Shown here: positions 44,641 through 56,619 of the stretch, one piece after another | How the letters are laid out: each line of letters begins with the position of its first letter | Numbering within the stretch: position 1 is the first letter of the stretch | Source: Macrocystis pyrifera | Taxonomy: Eukaryota; Sar; Phaeophyceae; Laminariales; Laminariaceae | DNA: 64,000 bases | Direction: 5' to 3' | Assembly: GCA_031763025.1 (NCBI GenBank) | Contig: JASSKH010000003.1 | Span: 12,534,734-12,598,733 of the forward strand | Translations under genes and position numbers: made by a program | Notes under the pieces: generated by a model | The model's database searches: none | Told to the model about the DNA's origin: nothing | Seen by the model: only the letters and a program-made list of their open reading frames with translations

Positions 44641-46010
44641 TGTCGTTTGTCTTGAACAGCAGTATCTTCGACCCCCTTCTTTCGATTTTGTGATGTCTAA
44701 GTAGCCATCTCTATATCGTCGTGGGATCTGCATCTAGGACTAGTCAGGATGGGCTAACGTGATAGAGTACCTTGATTTGTAGTAAATAGACCAACCATCA
44801 GTAGGGGCCGTTAGATATTAAACTTCCAGTTGGATCTTACTCCTTTTACCGTCTGGATTAAGATATTCGTATTTGTAGTACCGGTACGCAGGCTAGTATT
44901 CCTTCGTACACGTACCCCGTTTACCGTCTGGAATAAGATATTTGTTTTTGTTAAAAAGATACGCAGGCTATTACGGGGGACCATAGTAAATAGGACCAAA
45001 TATTGTTAGTAAATATAGGTAAATATATAGGTTGTTATGTATACCATAGGTCCTATGAACTATGGACCCCCTTAATAGTATCTAAGTAGCCGAGGAGACG
45101 GAGACGTACGTACGTGGTGTATCCATACGTCAGGTTTAAGGGGTGTGTTGTACTATTGAAGTTGAGGGTGATGCATGCACCCTTGCCAGTAGATTATAGC
45201 CGGTTGAAGTCAGATGATACTTCTGGCTTCGAAAACAATCTGCCTCACCCCCCCTTCCCTCTCGCTTGTCTCACTTGCCCCTTCGAGCAAACCTCACATC
45301 AATAATATAAGAGAACATCACGAACTGGGTCTGAGTTTGGCCAAGCACAGACACCTGTGTCACACTTCTTCTGTGGATCGTCACCTCTTGGCACCCTTGC
45401 CCTCTCTCCACATTGTGATCGACCACGGCGACCAAGGCCGTGCATTCGAGAAGCTTCAGGCGTTCGGAGTACCAACGGGCACGATGTATTCTATTTATTC
45501 TCGGGCTTTGAGGGAGTTGACGAGCCAGAAGTATCATCTGACTTTAACCGGCTATAATCTATGGCAAGGGTACATGCGTCACCCTCAACTTCAATAGTAC
45601 AACACCCCGTAAAACCTGACATATGGATATACCACGCGCGTACATCTCTGTCTCCTCGACTACTTAGATACTAGCATGCGTATCGTTTAGCAAATAAATA
45701 CAAATATCTTATTCCAGACGGTAAACGAGGTACGTACGTGTACGAAGGAATACTAGCCTGCGTACCGGTACTACAAGCACGTAATTTCTTATTCCAGACG
45801 GTAGAAGGAGTAAGATCCAACTGCAAGAATAATATCTAACGGCCCCTACTGAAGGTTGGTCTATTTACTAGCCAAGGTACTCTATCACATTAGCCCGCCC
45901 TGAATAATCCTAGATGCAGATCCCACGACGACATAGAGATGGCTACTTAGACATCAGAAAATCGAAAGAGGGGGAAGATACTGCTATTCAAAACAAACGA
46001 CTACAAACCA
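44640..46010. mobile_element. Foldback element with a Gag-related loop
   Basis: A left arm (about 44640-45235) and a right arm (about 45525-46010) are reverse complements at roughly 85-90% identity, with extra sequence in the left arm near 44990-45070. Each arm holds two copies of TTATTCCAGACGGTA (one left copy has GGATTAAG). The loop of about 290 bases encodes HGDQGRAFEKLQAFGVPT, related to the Gag region at 35.03-35.12 kb. It is a fossil: a long-inverted-repeat structure that has captured or derives from a virus-like element. Confidence 0.8.
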
Positions 46011-46555
46011 AGATACTATCACACTGGAAAGCAAAAGTGATGATTAAACAATGAAAAAAAAGTTCACGCAAGGGAGCATAGCACAATGGCTACATCACCG
46101 ATGAAGAAATGGCCTTCACTAGAAGATTGCTGTTCTCTAGGCGGACGATGTATCTCTTAGGGAATCGTCATCGAAGATGCCGCGGGAGGAAAAACCACGT
46201 TTCCATGTGATGGGTGGTAAGTTATTGGGCCCAAAAAAGTGCTAAAAAGGGCTACGACTGCTCAGGATTCTCGTATATTTGCATCAACCATTCTGCAACC
46301 ACGAAATACAGACCTTGGTTGCAAATTCTTCACTCTAATTCCAAGTCGTACTCTCAGTTTGTAAAACTGAGTCTTAGCTGCGGTAATTGCAAATCTGTCT
46401 GTCTGTCTGTCCGCATGGATTATATTTTCAAACACTTTCCAATGGTCGATATAAGGTCGTTACAAATGATATTCGTACGACGTATTTGACCCTTACGGAC
46501 CTTATATACTGGAACATATCATACCACCAGGCAAATTTAGCCATATAATACATCC
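46011..46555. other. No gene recognised
   Basis: AT-richer unique sequence. A 91-codon plus-strand frame (46214-46489) is serine-rich and has no motif. Confidence 0.35.
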
Positions 46556-46790
46556 ACGACATCGTACCATCATACCATACCACATACCGTGTTTTTTCCT
46601 ATATACCATACCACAAACATACCATATCACATACCGTGTTTTTTCCCATATAGTATATCAAACCGTACCATCATAGCATACCACCAACATATACCATATA
46701 ACATACCGTGTTTTTTCCATGTAGTATATCAAACGGTAGTACCATCATACCATACACCAACATACGATATCACATCAAGTACACAAGAAG
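46555..46790. repeat. CATACCGTGTTTTTTCC tandem repeat
   Basis: Three units of about 70 bases contain ATACCATA, ACATACCGTGTTTTTTCC and, in the later units, ATATAGTATATCAAAC. Adjacent CATACCA motifs are themselves repetitive. Confidence 0.8.
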
Positions 46791-47560
46791 AGCATACATT
46801 GAAGGCGCAAGGTGATGAGGTGATAAGTGAGGTGAAGGTACAAGGTGGTTAGGTCATATATGAGGAGGTGAAGGTGCAAAGGGGGAGCGATGGCACCAGG
46901 GAGCAGTAGCATAGCCGCAACGGCAACAACAGCCCCAGCAACCGCGTCTGCAACAGCAGCAGCAGGACCACAAGATCATATGTTGAAGGTGCACGGTGAT
47001 AAATGAGGTGAAGGTGCAAGGTGATGGGGTGATATATGAGGAGGTGAAGTGCAAAGGCAGAGCGATGGCACCAGAGCAGCCACGTCTGCAACAGCAGCAG
47101 CGGGACCAAGTGGGTCCGCTCAGTGCTAGCGACGATCGCCCCGAAGAACAACAGAAGCAACAAGTGCACAAGAGCATGCCATCGCTCGTTAGATATCTTA
47201 CTGCTGTACCTAAACGCTTGTTGGAGATGTCTTACATGACGAGAGATGGCAAAGCGTCAAGTACACAAGAGCATACGCCTTCAGGGCGACAGAACAGGAA
47301 CGAGAATAGATACTGCTGTACCAAAACGCATATTGGGGATCTCTTACATGACGGGCGATGGCAGAGCGTCAAGTGTACAAGAGCATATTATGCCTTCAGG
47401 GCGACAGAGCAGGAACGATTATAGATACCATACTGCTGTTCCAATACGACAAGTACACAAGAGCATGCGAGCGCGCGACGAGCAACACCACAAATACACA
47501 ACTAGAGCATTCCTTGAGGGCGACAGAGCATGAGGAGCTAAACAAATTAATAGCTTTACA
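46790..47560. repeat. Compound repeats (GAGGTGAAGGTGCAA and ACACAAGAGCAT)
   Basis: Two diverged units of about 150-170 bases (46800-46985 and 46985-47110) share GAAGGTGCAAGGTGATGNGGTGATA and AGCGATGGCACCAG. A second motif, CAAGTACACAAGAGCAT...GGGCGACAGANCA, recurs at about 47160, 47260, 47370, 47450 and 47500. Non-coding. Confidence 0.7.
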
Positions 47561-48450
47561 GTCGATTACTTGCTATTTCGATTTCCTTTCGTCTCCCCGA
47601 GTCCGGAAAATATATAATTATTATCTTTCAAACTTTTAAATCTCACTATTAATACTACTACGCAAATCGGGGTCGAGTCAAGCAAATACTTCATTCCATC
47701 ATGTTCATCCCTCCTACTGACGTGACGTATTGTACCAGGTATGGTGGTGGTATACGAGTATAATATACGACTGTTGTGGTAAGAAGAATGCACGAATGTT
47801 TGTAATATAGAAGGTTTGGCGAACTTCGTCGTATGTTGCGGTACTCTTGTAAATAACCCCGCTGTTGAACCTATATGTCAATGTGTCGTTTGTGTAAACA
47901 ACCGACATGTTTTTCATTGGCCAACAAGAGCGTCGTCAGCTCTCTGACCCCTTGTTGGGGATCTCTTATTATACTCCCGCCGCCGTGCTATCGTACTGTT
48001 GTACTGGCATACCACTCTGTCCCGTCATATATTATCCGTTCGTATTTAACAATGAGGCGCGCGAGCGCCAAGCGCGAGCCTTTTTGTCTTGGTTTTCCCG
48101 GGAAAAAAGCAGACGTTCAGTCTGAGCCAAACCCCGCCTGCTAATGTGCCGTCTGTGCCGGTCCCGACTGGTTTTTCTCGACACTCGCACTAACTCCTTA
48201 TTCACGAATAAGAGACAAGCAAACTGAGAACAGCGCTCGAATGCATTTCATCGAGGGCAATAACAATATATACATATATATATATAGGTTGCCGAAACGC
48301 CTACGCGCGGGTACTTGACGACGCATTCCTGAGGGTGCTAGCGTCCCCTTAATACATTCGCATTGCATATATCATCTGCGGTGTCAGTTTCTTCGAACTT
48401 CTTTGTTCTTCTTCAGTAGGGACCAATAGCCATCACGCAGCTTGCGAAGC
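47561..48450. other. No gene recognised
   Basis: Unique-looking DNA with a short TA run near 48270-48285. No frame exceeds 90 codons and none carries a motif. Confidence 0.35.
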
Positions 48451-48451
48451 A

Positions 48452-48598
48452 CGAGGGGCTCCGGCCTAGACTCTCGTTCCTCTTGTTGGTCTGTTGTACA
48501 AGGCGTTCGATCCACGTCGTCGTTATGGGGTTCCGGCCTTGACTCGTGCTCCTCTTGTTGGTCAGTTGTACAAGGCGCTCGATCCACATCGACGAGCC
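48452..48598. repeat. Tandem duplication of 72 bases
   Basis: Two units share GGNTCCGGCCT, CTCCTCTTGTTGGTC and GTTGTACAAGGCG(T/C)TCGATCCAC. Period about 72 bases, a multiple of three. Open in both directions, but not evidently a gene. Confidence 0.85.
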
Positions 48599-48612
48599 TT
48601 GGGCGGTGGGGC

Positions 48613-48772
48613 TACATTGGATGAAAATCGACGAGCAGTGGGAATGCTGAACCCTATGCGCGATAAAAACTAAAGGCACGTACCGGGGGGGAGAAGGGGC
48701 GACACTTGTGACCACGGCTTGTCCAGAAGATCGCTGAGGGTAAAACCTAAACCTCTTACGAGTTTAGGCTGA
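48613..48772 (+). repeat. Direct repeat, partner at 33.17 kb
   Basis: Second copy of the 160-base block at 33173-33332. An (AC)n run (48784-48800) follows. Confidence 0.75.
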
Positions 48773-50170
48773 TGATTGAAAAAAACACACACACACACAC
48801 TTGAATGAAATATTTCGACTCCTACCTGTTTGTGGTTCGCTTTTCGAAGTTGAATTGAATACCTATCCTCCTGCTTGTGGCCCGCTTACACCTCCACTCG
48901 AATTCCATGCGACCTGTTTGATTTCAATGACCAGAAGCAGCAAGCCGCTCCTCGACCTTTCGTGCAGAAACAAAACTCTTGGGAAATCAGTTCGCGATTC
49001 GGATCCTATCACGCCGCCGCTACGTCACATATATATGTCATGCCTGTGTGTTACATATTTTCTACCGTGGCCGCTTGCTCGCTAGCACGAGTACGTACAC
49101 CGACAGCATTTCGCTTTGCTTCGTAGCCAGCTCTGGCACTCGCTTGTTCTCAACCTCTGCGTGATTCACGATAAGATTGCACAAATTACCGTGCTTATCG
49201 TGGTAGACGCTCATCCGCGATACACCATTGCAAAGCATCCACAACGAGAGTTCACGCAGGCTGTCACTCCCTCCTAAGAGCTTGGGCGTGTCAGCTATAT
49301 GTATATGGATTTCCGTCGCTCACGGCCTGGCGTCAATCGTCAGGGGTCAGTTGAGGGGGGAAACATGAACATCTAAATGCTGAGCTTCTCAAAGAGGGGG
49401 GGCGGCTTTCGTTTGGTTCACGAAAGAGTTATTTTTTCGCGCAAGTTCTAGTTGATGTAACGACTACTACAGTACCACAGGGTACTATGTCATGTTTTAT
49501 TCGGACGGACGGACGGAGAAGAAAACGTTTAATGTTTTTGGAGACCCCGTGTTGGTCGTGTTCAGAGTTCATTGCGGCCCACACGACGCCGACCAAGGCC
49601 GTCTGTGCAGAAGGCAGCAGCAATCGCTGCTGTCTGTGAAGCGCTCGGACGCGCCGCCTGGTACAAAATGTGGCTGCCGTTTCCGCGAGTCTCGCCGACT
49701 CCTCCTGTGCCTCCTCATATCCAATTGTTACCGTTTTCGCGACCATTCCGCCAATAAAAGGTGAGACAAGGACGACGTGCTTGAGTCGTGCGCGTGCCTG
49801 GGCTAAAAGGGGGCTCATTTTAGTCTAATATATATAGCAAGTCTACCAACAGGACAAATAGCCCGCCAATGGTGCAATCGATAGGCTTGTTATTAATATG
49901 GTACCTGGTAAGTATCAATCGTATACCTGGTGTATGTTGCTGCGTGTGGTAGCATGTTACTGCTGTATCAACCTCTATCAACCGTGTTAACAAGCGCTCG
50001 AGTCTGAACGAAGCACGCGTATACAGCTCCACCGCTGCGAGTACTACTACTATAGCACCACCATACGCATATGATAGAGGCACTGGCTACTCAGTCCGAT
50101 TACGTGGAACTCCAGCCGGGGGTCAACACCGCCGTACCCGACCCCCCGGCGAACACGGTCAACCAAACAA
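48773..50170. other. No confirmed gene
   Basis: A donor-like GTGAGACAAGG at about 49760 follows a locally GC-rich segment (49570-49757) that is open in several frames on both strands. None is recognisable as a protein family. The 129-codon minus-strand frame at 49429-49818 is alanine-rich with no motif. Confidence 0.3.
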
Positions 50171-50175
50171 AACCA

Positions 50176-50268
50176 AGCAAGTAAAACTCATCAAGTAAAA
50201 CTCAGCAAGTAAAACTCAGCAAGTAAAACTCAGCAAGTAAAACTCAGCAAGTAAAACCCAAAAAGACG
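50176..50268 (+). repeat. 14-base tandem repeat AAGTAAAACTCAGC
   Basis: About six consecutive units, AAGTAAAACTC(A)(G/T)C, ending in a variant AAGTAAAACCC. Confidence 0.95.
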
Positions 50269-51265
50269 GCAACAAGGGTCGCCGAAAGTATGCACATTGT
50301 ATGTCATCCAAAAGTATTATACCAAAACCTTTCCCAAGTCACCGTCGTCGTCCCAAAGACGCACACAGGGGCTGCCGTAAGTATTCACATGTGTACGCCA
50401 CCCAGGGTGTGTTACCACCTCCCAAGCCACCACCGTTGTCCTAACGACACCCCCCGCCACCCCAAAGGCTACAGCATCTACCAATGACGGGCAATCGACA
50501 CCAGCAAACATAAACAAACATCCGCATTTGTTTCAGACCCCTACTATGGTACACCGACGAGCGACCAACGCTCGCCACTGCGCCCTGTCCCCTCTACAAC
50601 CCCCCCCCCCCCCCCCCCCCCCTCCCCCCCACCGGCCCCAAGCCAAGACCCCCTGGCTTCGCGAGCCGCTGTACCACAAAGCCAAGCGCCCACAAAACAT
50701 TTGATAGCGTCACTTTTTGCTCCGTGTTGTTTCCCCCATTTAAGAACAGCCGAGGTGAAGGCCTACAGTTCGTTCCTTTCGACCGATCGATGTGGAAGCT
50801 CGTTCTTAAAAAAATGTATAAATCTCGCGCGTTTCGCATCTAAAAGTTGATTTGGGGCACTACGAAACATCTATGTACCAGGTACGTACCATACAATAGT
50901 TGCCAAGAGTCTCGCCGATGCAAACAGGCAGGAACAAAGAGCCGGCAGACTCTGCCAGCAACGCCACGCAGGCCATACGCAAACCGAATACCTGTTATTA
51001 GAACTGTATAGTCTTGTCTCCCTCCAACTCCCCCGTCCCCCCTTCATCGTTCGGCATAATTATGATTTGGCATTTTCATTTTAAGATCGACTCGCGTATG
51101 AGCCAATGAGTTTCGTTCACCTGCCTGTCACATCCGCCACAACACAAATACACTAAAAAGACGCCCCGAGGCACGAATACACACGAGCAGCTATTCATGG
51201 CCAGCTATCGACGGACGCAACGGTTCATAGGCAAAAGCGTAGCACACGCAATCATTACCCCACGC
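50269..51265. other. No gene recognised; C-run at 50.6 kb
   Basis: Contains a C-rich run at about 50600-50632. Frames are short and without motifs. Confidence 0.4.
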
Positions 51266-51267
51266 CC

Positions 51268-51362
51268 CCTCATACGACTACGGCCATGCATGATATCAAG
51301 CACCCCCCCCCCCCCCGTCCTCCTCCTCCTCCTCCTCCTCCTCCTCCTCCTCCTCCTCCTGC
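51268..51362 (+). repeat. Repeat A 3' end with C-run and (CCT)n
   Basis: The last 30 or so bases of repeat family A (CATACGACTACGGCCATGCA, TGATATCAAGCA) run directly into a C-run (about 51302-51316) and then a (CCT)n microsatellite. Confidence 0.85.
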
Positions 51363-52860
51363 TCCCGCGCTTCTCAACGCTTAAAACACGATCGCGTGAC
51401 GACCTCGATCCTTAGATCAACGGCGGGTCTGCGGCAGCACCTGCGTTTCGGCCATGGCTACTACTGTGGTCGTAAGTGGTTCGTTTTCGTCACTCTTGCT
51501 GTAAATATCGAGTCCACTGACAGCCACGCCTGTCTCGCAAGACACTCGCTCTCCATGCTACCAACTCACGCCATTCAACGACCTGCTCCACCGTAAGCCT
51601 TAAACGGGGCAGGACGTGATATGGGCCCACATACAACTGACTTCAACATTAAAAAAACACAAGCTACAGCACTGATGACACTCGCAGCTTCACTTACGTT
51701 GCAAGGAGTATAATGAGGCATGGTAATTACTATACCGCATGGCATTCATTGCGTGGCGGCCGTACTTCGTCGCATCGCATCGCATGTCATCAAGGCACAG
51801 CGGCATGGCGCGGCATCGCACCACATTGTATGTCATAACATGGAATGGCATGGCAACATGGCATGCCATGTCCTGTCACGCAATCATATCGCATCACATC
51901 GTATCGTATCGCATTGCACGGTACACCCCCGCACCGCACCGTATCACAACCGAACCGCAACGCATCACACACTGCCAACTCCCTCTTCCACTATTTCTCC
52001 GCGCGGATCAAACGAAATACTACAACCTAGCCTCTGCCCCACGCCACGTCCCGCCACGCACGATAAAACCGAAACTTAAAACAGCAAGGCGAAAGCTAGA
52101 GCATCGAGACCAACACGCCACTCAGAGCCTCGGCGCAGCTTTGACGAACCCGTGTAATGAGTCGCGATAACTTTTCAACACAGGGCAAGGATGCAAGGAA
52201 GGAAGGAAATAAGGAAGGACGGAAGGAAGGAGTTCGCATCTGACCCCCCCCTCCCCGTCCTCTCCATCCACCAATTACACACACATATACCCGCATTTAA
52301 TGGTGACAACCAACCACAGCATCTTCGTCACCCGCGTGGCGAAAGCTAGGTCAAGCTTTCGCTGGTTCACGCACACACCCGCACACACCCCTACTTTACT
52401 ACCAGTACCTCACGCGATCATGACAAGGCCCGCCTCAAGACGAGACATCCGCCTCGAGGACGCTTTTAGCTCGTCTTGACGTTACGGACGCATCGCATCG
52501 CGTCAAAAGCTGTCTCCCGCCGCTAACCCGGAATGTCATCTTACTTCTGCTCCAGGGACACGGCGATGCCCCCCGCTGCTTGATGAAACGAGTCCCCAAC
52601 AAAAATCGGCACACTCTTTTACCCCCCCCCTTCCCCCCCCCATCGAATCCCCCTCTATCTTGTCGCCCTGCATTGTTTTTTTTTTTGTCGCGGAATCTCC
52701 GCAACAATACTTTAACGAACAAAAAAGCGAATCGCTTCACTACGTATTGTGTTTCTGCTGTTTGACTTGTCCAACCGTCAGAAACAAATGTCCGGGGATC
52801 GTTTTTCACAAACACTCAACCCAGAAAATGAACTTGAGAGGATAAAAACAGCGCAAAGGT
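51363..52860. other. No gene; GCATC-type and GGAA-type simple repeats
   Basis: Imperfect CATCG/CATGG pentamers at 51760-51965, and GGAAGGAA at 52190-52235. No coding exon recognised. Confidence 0.45.
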
Positions 52861-52900
52861 GAAGAAAAAAAAAAATACTCGGTGTTACGGTACCCCTTGC

Positions 52901-52932
<32 letters not shown>

Positions 52933-52967
52933 ATCCGCCCGACTACGGCCATGCATGATATTGGCAT

Positions 52968-53006
<39 letters not shown>

Positions 53007-53095
53007 TGTCCCAGCATTGTTGGAATGCGAGGGTCTATGGTCATACGACTACGCCCATGAATGATATCGAGTACACCCCCTCCATCCCCGCCCCC
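52901..53095 (+). repeat. Two short repeat-A ends in poly-C
   Basis: C-runs at 52901-52932 and 52969-53006 flank a 36-base piece of repeat A (GACTACGGCCATGCATGATA). After the second run comes another piece (GAATGCGAGGGTCTATGGTC, then CATACGACTACG) ending in GAGTACACCCCC at about 53070-53083. These are nested 3' ends of family A. Confidence 0.85.
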
Positions 53096-53296
53096 CGCCG
53101 TCCATCCCCCCATCCTCCTCAGATAGACAATGATTCCGAGCGCCGTTCGACCGCGGAACAGAACACTCTGCTCCACCTGCGCCACAGTAACTGAGGACGT
53201 AGCTCACAAGCACAAGGCCCCGAAGTCTAAGCCTCCAGTCCGCTACATAGCGCACCCGCTGTCTCCGCAATTGGCCACAACGGAAAACGCTTAAAC

Positions 53297-53560
53297 TAAT
53301 TCGACGCTGCCATCCACATGCACGAAAGCCTGCCTTACAAGCGGTTCTTCGTAGGGGATGGAGCCCACCCACCCACCCACCCTTCATGCAACTCGCCCAG
53401 CACCCCAAGGCGCTTCGCGCTTGGTGCAAGTAATGTCTTGTCTGGTCGGTGAAAACACGACATGCTCTGTCCCGGCTTTGTATGGATGTGAATATCTATG
53501 GTCATACGACTACAGACATGAGTACACGCACCCTCCTACTTCAAGCACTACCGCCACCAC
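53297..53560 (+). repeat. Dispersed repeat A, 3' half copy
   Basis: Begins near TTCGACGCTGCCATCCACATG and runs through CTGCCTTACAAGCGGTTCTT, CACCCTTCATGCAACTCGCC, GGCGCTTCGCGCTTGGTGCA and GTCGGTGAAAACACGAC to CATACGACTACAGACATGAGTACACGCACC. A Thr/Pro triplet run follows. Confidence 0.88.
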
Positions 53561-53653
53561 CACCACCACCACCGTCGACGTCGCCGCCACCAACACCATG
53601 CGAACTTCGGTACTGCTGCTGTGTGTGTGTGTAGTTGAAAAGGGGTGTCGGAA

Positions 53654-53727
<74 letters not shown>

Positions 53728-53795
53728 ACTCATTTGTTACTTGCCTTGGTGATCAGACCGTTGACCACGCATCCCTGTCGAGACGGGGGCGGGGG
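53654..53795 (-). repeat. Poly-G tract (73 G) with repeat B end
   Basis: 73 uninterrupted G (53654-53726) are followed directly by TACTCATTTGTTACTTGCCTTGG and ACCACGCATCCCTGTCGAGAC. This is the minus-orientation 3' end of repeat family B, so on the minus strand the unit ends in GAGTA followed by poly-C. Confidence 0.9.
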
Positions 53796-54584
53796 TAGCA
53801 GCAGTACGGGTGTGCTAAGAGTGAAGCAAAGCGAACAAGACTTACAGTAAGAACATTTCCAGACGAGTTACGAAAGAGTTATACGCCAGATGAAGCTGAG
53901 GAGAGAACATAAGAGCAAAATAAGTAAAAATAAAAAAAAACTAAAGAGATAAAGGATGGCTAAGAAGGGCAAATTAAACGCTACGAAAAGCAAAGTCTAA
54001 AACACCCTCAAGTAATGCAATATAAATAGAAAAGCTAAGAAGGGCAAATAACTGCCCAGAAAAGAGAAACGAGCTCGCCTCTCGACTACCCTCTGGACTA
54101 CCCTCTAGACTACCCGTGCATTGCTCGTACTGACGCTTGGAACAAGGCATCATAAACACATACCTCCCCCCGTCACTAACCCCCTTCCCCCCCGCCGCAG
54201 TCGCAAAAACCCAAAGATGGAATACCAACCCGGCAACCGCGTCTTTTCCGATGGTCCTCCAATTAAGGCGATACAATTTACTCGGCAGAAAAACACACAC
54301 GAAAAGAGAGACGAGGACCACGATGAGCGTGGAACAAAAAACGGAAACCCGAATAACAAAGAAAAACGCGCGAACCACACACACAAAAATTCGCATCCGA
54401 ACCGACGACAAAACATTAAAAAATAACCAAAAGGGCCTGACTTGACACACTCGAGAGCGGGCCGAGGAATAGACCGTGAAAAGGATGGCAGCACAAACCA
54501 TCGCGGTCGTCAAGGGAAGGCAGGCAGGCAGGCAAGTGGGCGACGCCTTCGGGCGAGTGGCCATATCTATAGCAGAAACCGAAC

Positions 54585-54945
54585 CGAAACCAAAACAGAA
54601 GCAGAGACCGTTATTGAAACCGAATGCGAAGCCGACGTACAAAATCTGACGCGGAAATCCGACCCCGAAATTCGAAAACGAATTCCGATTCTGAAACCAA
54701 ATCGCAAACCGAACACAAAATCCGATATCCGAGGCAGGAATCTGACCCCGAAATACTTCCGAAACCGAAACCAAAACCGAAAACCGAACGCGAAGCCGAT
54801 ATACAAAATCCGAAGCCGACACAAGAAATACGAACCCGGAATTCGAAAACGAAATCCAAATCCGAAACCGATATCCGATATCCGAGACCCGAAATAAAGT
54901 CCGAGAACCGACATCTGAAACCGAAACGGAAAACGCAACTTCGAA
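54585..54945. repeat. CCGAAAC/CCGATATCCGA array
   Basis: Imperfect repeats of CCGAAACC, CGAAATTCGAAAACG and CCGATATCCGAG over about 350 bases. It is the cause of long open frames on both strands (for example 168 codons minus). Those frames have only repeat-derived Phe-Arg-Ile composition. Confidence 0.85.
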
Positions 54946-55352
54946 TACACGACGGCGACAGCGAAACCGCCTCCTCCGCGTACAAACCGACGCGCGGCCG
55001 TCCTTATCGGGGGGGGGGGGGAGGGGTATTCTGAACCGCTTGCTGCGCGGCGAGGTCCTCCTCCTCGCCACAATAGTTTTGCGCAACCGAGATATATTAT
55101 GTTGTGTGTGAAGTGTGTGTATTCGTTATGCTGTTTGGTACCACTGCCGTAAATTGTACCATTGTCCCTTCGTCTTCTGTTTTATTTCACTGTCCCTGGA
55201 GGAAAGGGTAGACCACTGAGAAGCCAAGAATCATGGAAGCCACCTGCAGCGCGGTAGAAGGGACGGTGGGAGAGGGGGACGGGGTTGGCGAAGGAAAGGT
55301 CAATTAATGTGCGAGAGTAAACACCTAGGTTGTCGCTCGTGTTGAGAGTTGG

Positions 55353-55760
55353 GGGGAGGGGGGGGTACTCATTATCACGCATGACCGTAGTCGTATGTCC
55401 CCACAATGCTGGGACGGAGCACGTCGGGTTTTCACCGACCAGGCAGACGTTGCTTGCACTAAGCGCGAAGCACCGTGAGGTATCCGGCGAGTCGCATGCA
55501 GGGCGAGCTGCACCCTACGAAGAACTGCTTGTTCGGCGGATTTGCATATGGATGACAGCTTCAACCAGTTGATCGAATTTCCGGTGTGGTAACCTCCAGA
55601 GACAGCAATGGGAGTAATACTTCACTGTCTCTTGGTTGCCTTACCGTAAACACCACGTGATACGACCATTCCCCTTGTGCGGAGTAAAGGTTTTTGACCC
55701 TGCACAAATGATCTAACTCGACGACCAGCTGTGGGCGACCGCCAAAAAAAAAACGGTACG
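55353..55760 (-). repeat. Dispersed repeat A, near-complete copy
   Basis: Minus-orientation: starts at GGGGGGGTACTCATTATCACG, with the complement of CATACGACTACGGTCATGC. It runs through GGGACGGAGCACGTCGGGTT, CAAGCGCGAAGCACCGTGAG, TTTGCATATGGATGACAGCT and CTGTGGGCGACCGCC to a short A-run and CGGTAC. It lacks the outermost 5' CTAGACATCCAG part. A copy of repeat B abuts it at 55757. Confidence 0.9.
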
Positions 55761-55819
55761 GGGGGTACTCATGTGTTGGTTGCCTTAAGTCATTTGACCA
55801 TTAACCACGCGTCCGTTTC

Positions 55820-55865
<46 letters not shown>

Positions 55866-55960
55866 CGTACTTATTTATTACTCGCCTTAAGTCATTTTAA
55901 AATTGACGACGCATCCGTTTCGAGACGGAGCACCGTTCCTACTCCTAATAGAGAGACCTC
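55757..55960 (-). repeat. Two repeat-B copies with a 44-G tract
   Basis: Two minus-orientation copies: GGGGGTACTCATGTGTTGG to GTCCGTTTCGAGG (55757-55825) and CGTACTTATTTATTACTCGCC to GAGCACCGTTCC and CCTAATAGAGA (55866-55958). They are separated by 44 G (55822-55865). Both show the B signature GCCTTAAGTCATTT and CGCGTCCGTTTCGAG or CGCATCCGTTTCGAG. Confidence 0.9.
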
Positions 55961-55989
55961 CAACAGCTGAGCGAGGACAGTTGAGCGAG

Positions 55990-56565
55990 GGGAGTGAGGT
56001 AGGGTTTGAGCGGAGCATTTATCCTGCATCACCCATCGTGTCCATCCACCATTTCCATTATCAACCAATTGTCGTCAACCATTTAGGCTCCATCATCACC
56101 CATCCACCATTCATGATCGAACCATTGATTATTTTACCACAAACCATACATCATCCATCAACCCACCACCGTCAGCCATCCACGCTCAACCATTAACGGT
56201 ACATGATCAACTTCAACACCATTCACCATCACCAATCATCCACCAGCCACCAATCATACATCCCACCCAACATCCACGCGTCCGCGGGAGGGGGGGAGTC
56301 CGGCGCCGTTCTCGCGAGAGAGCCCATGCCCCGCGCGGGGCATACTCGTACTGAAAACCGAACAAGATTTGAAGAACTACAACGCGACGTCATCACCATT
56401 ACCATCAATTCTACGTGTGCGCATCAAAAAATAAAATAGCCAAGATCAACCATGCAGCATGCATTATCATCGATCACCTATCTTCAATCATCATCCAGCA
56501 TCCATCATCAATCATCATCGTCATCATCAATCATCGCCCACGCCCGAATAATCATTAACTGACTC
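55990..56565. repeat. CATCA/CCATC-rich simple sequence
   Basis: Imperfect CATC, CCATT and CAACCA runs on the plus strand, interrupted at 56275-56440 by unique sequence. It lies just beyond the last recognised SPX-MFS exon, where the missing terminal exon of that gene might be expected. Confidence 0.7.
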
Positions 56566-56619
56566 CCCGATAAAAAAAGAGGCAGAAAAAAAAATAGCGC
56601 AACCCATTTTGCTTCTCAC

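Noticed and set aside
49429-49818. Possible exon near a GTGAGACAAGG donor
   Set aside because: Several frames are open on both strands and none is recognisable; a single donor-like site is not enough.
50176-50268. CRISPR array
   Set aside because: The 14-base units are directly adjacent with no spacers, and the DNA is eukaryotic.
53548-53850. Poly-proline / poly-glycine frames
   Set aside because: Homopolymer translation of the 73-base G run.
54567-55086. 168- and 370-codon minus-strand frames
   Set aside because: Composition (Phe-Arg-Ile-Ser) follows the CCGAAAC array; no domain and no splice support.
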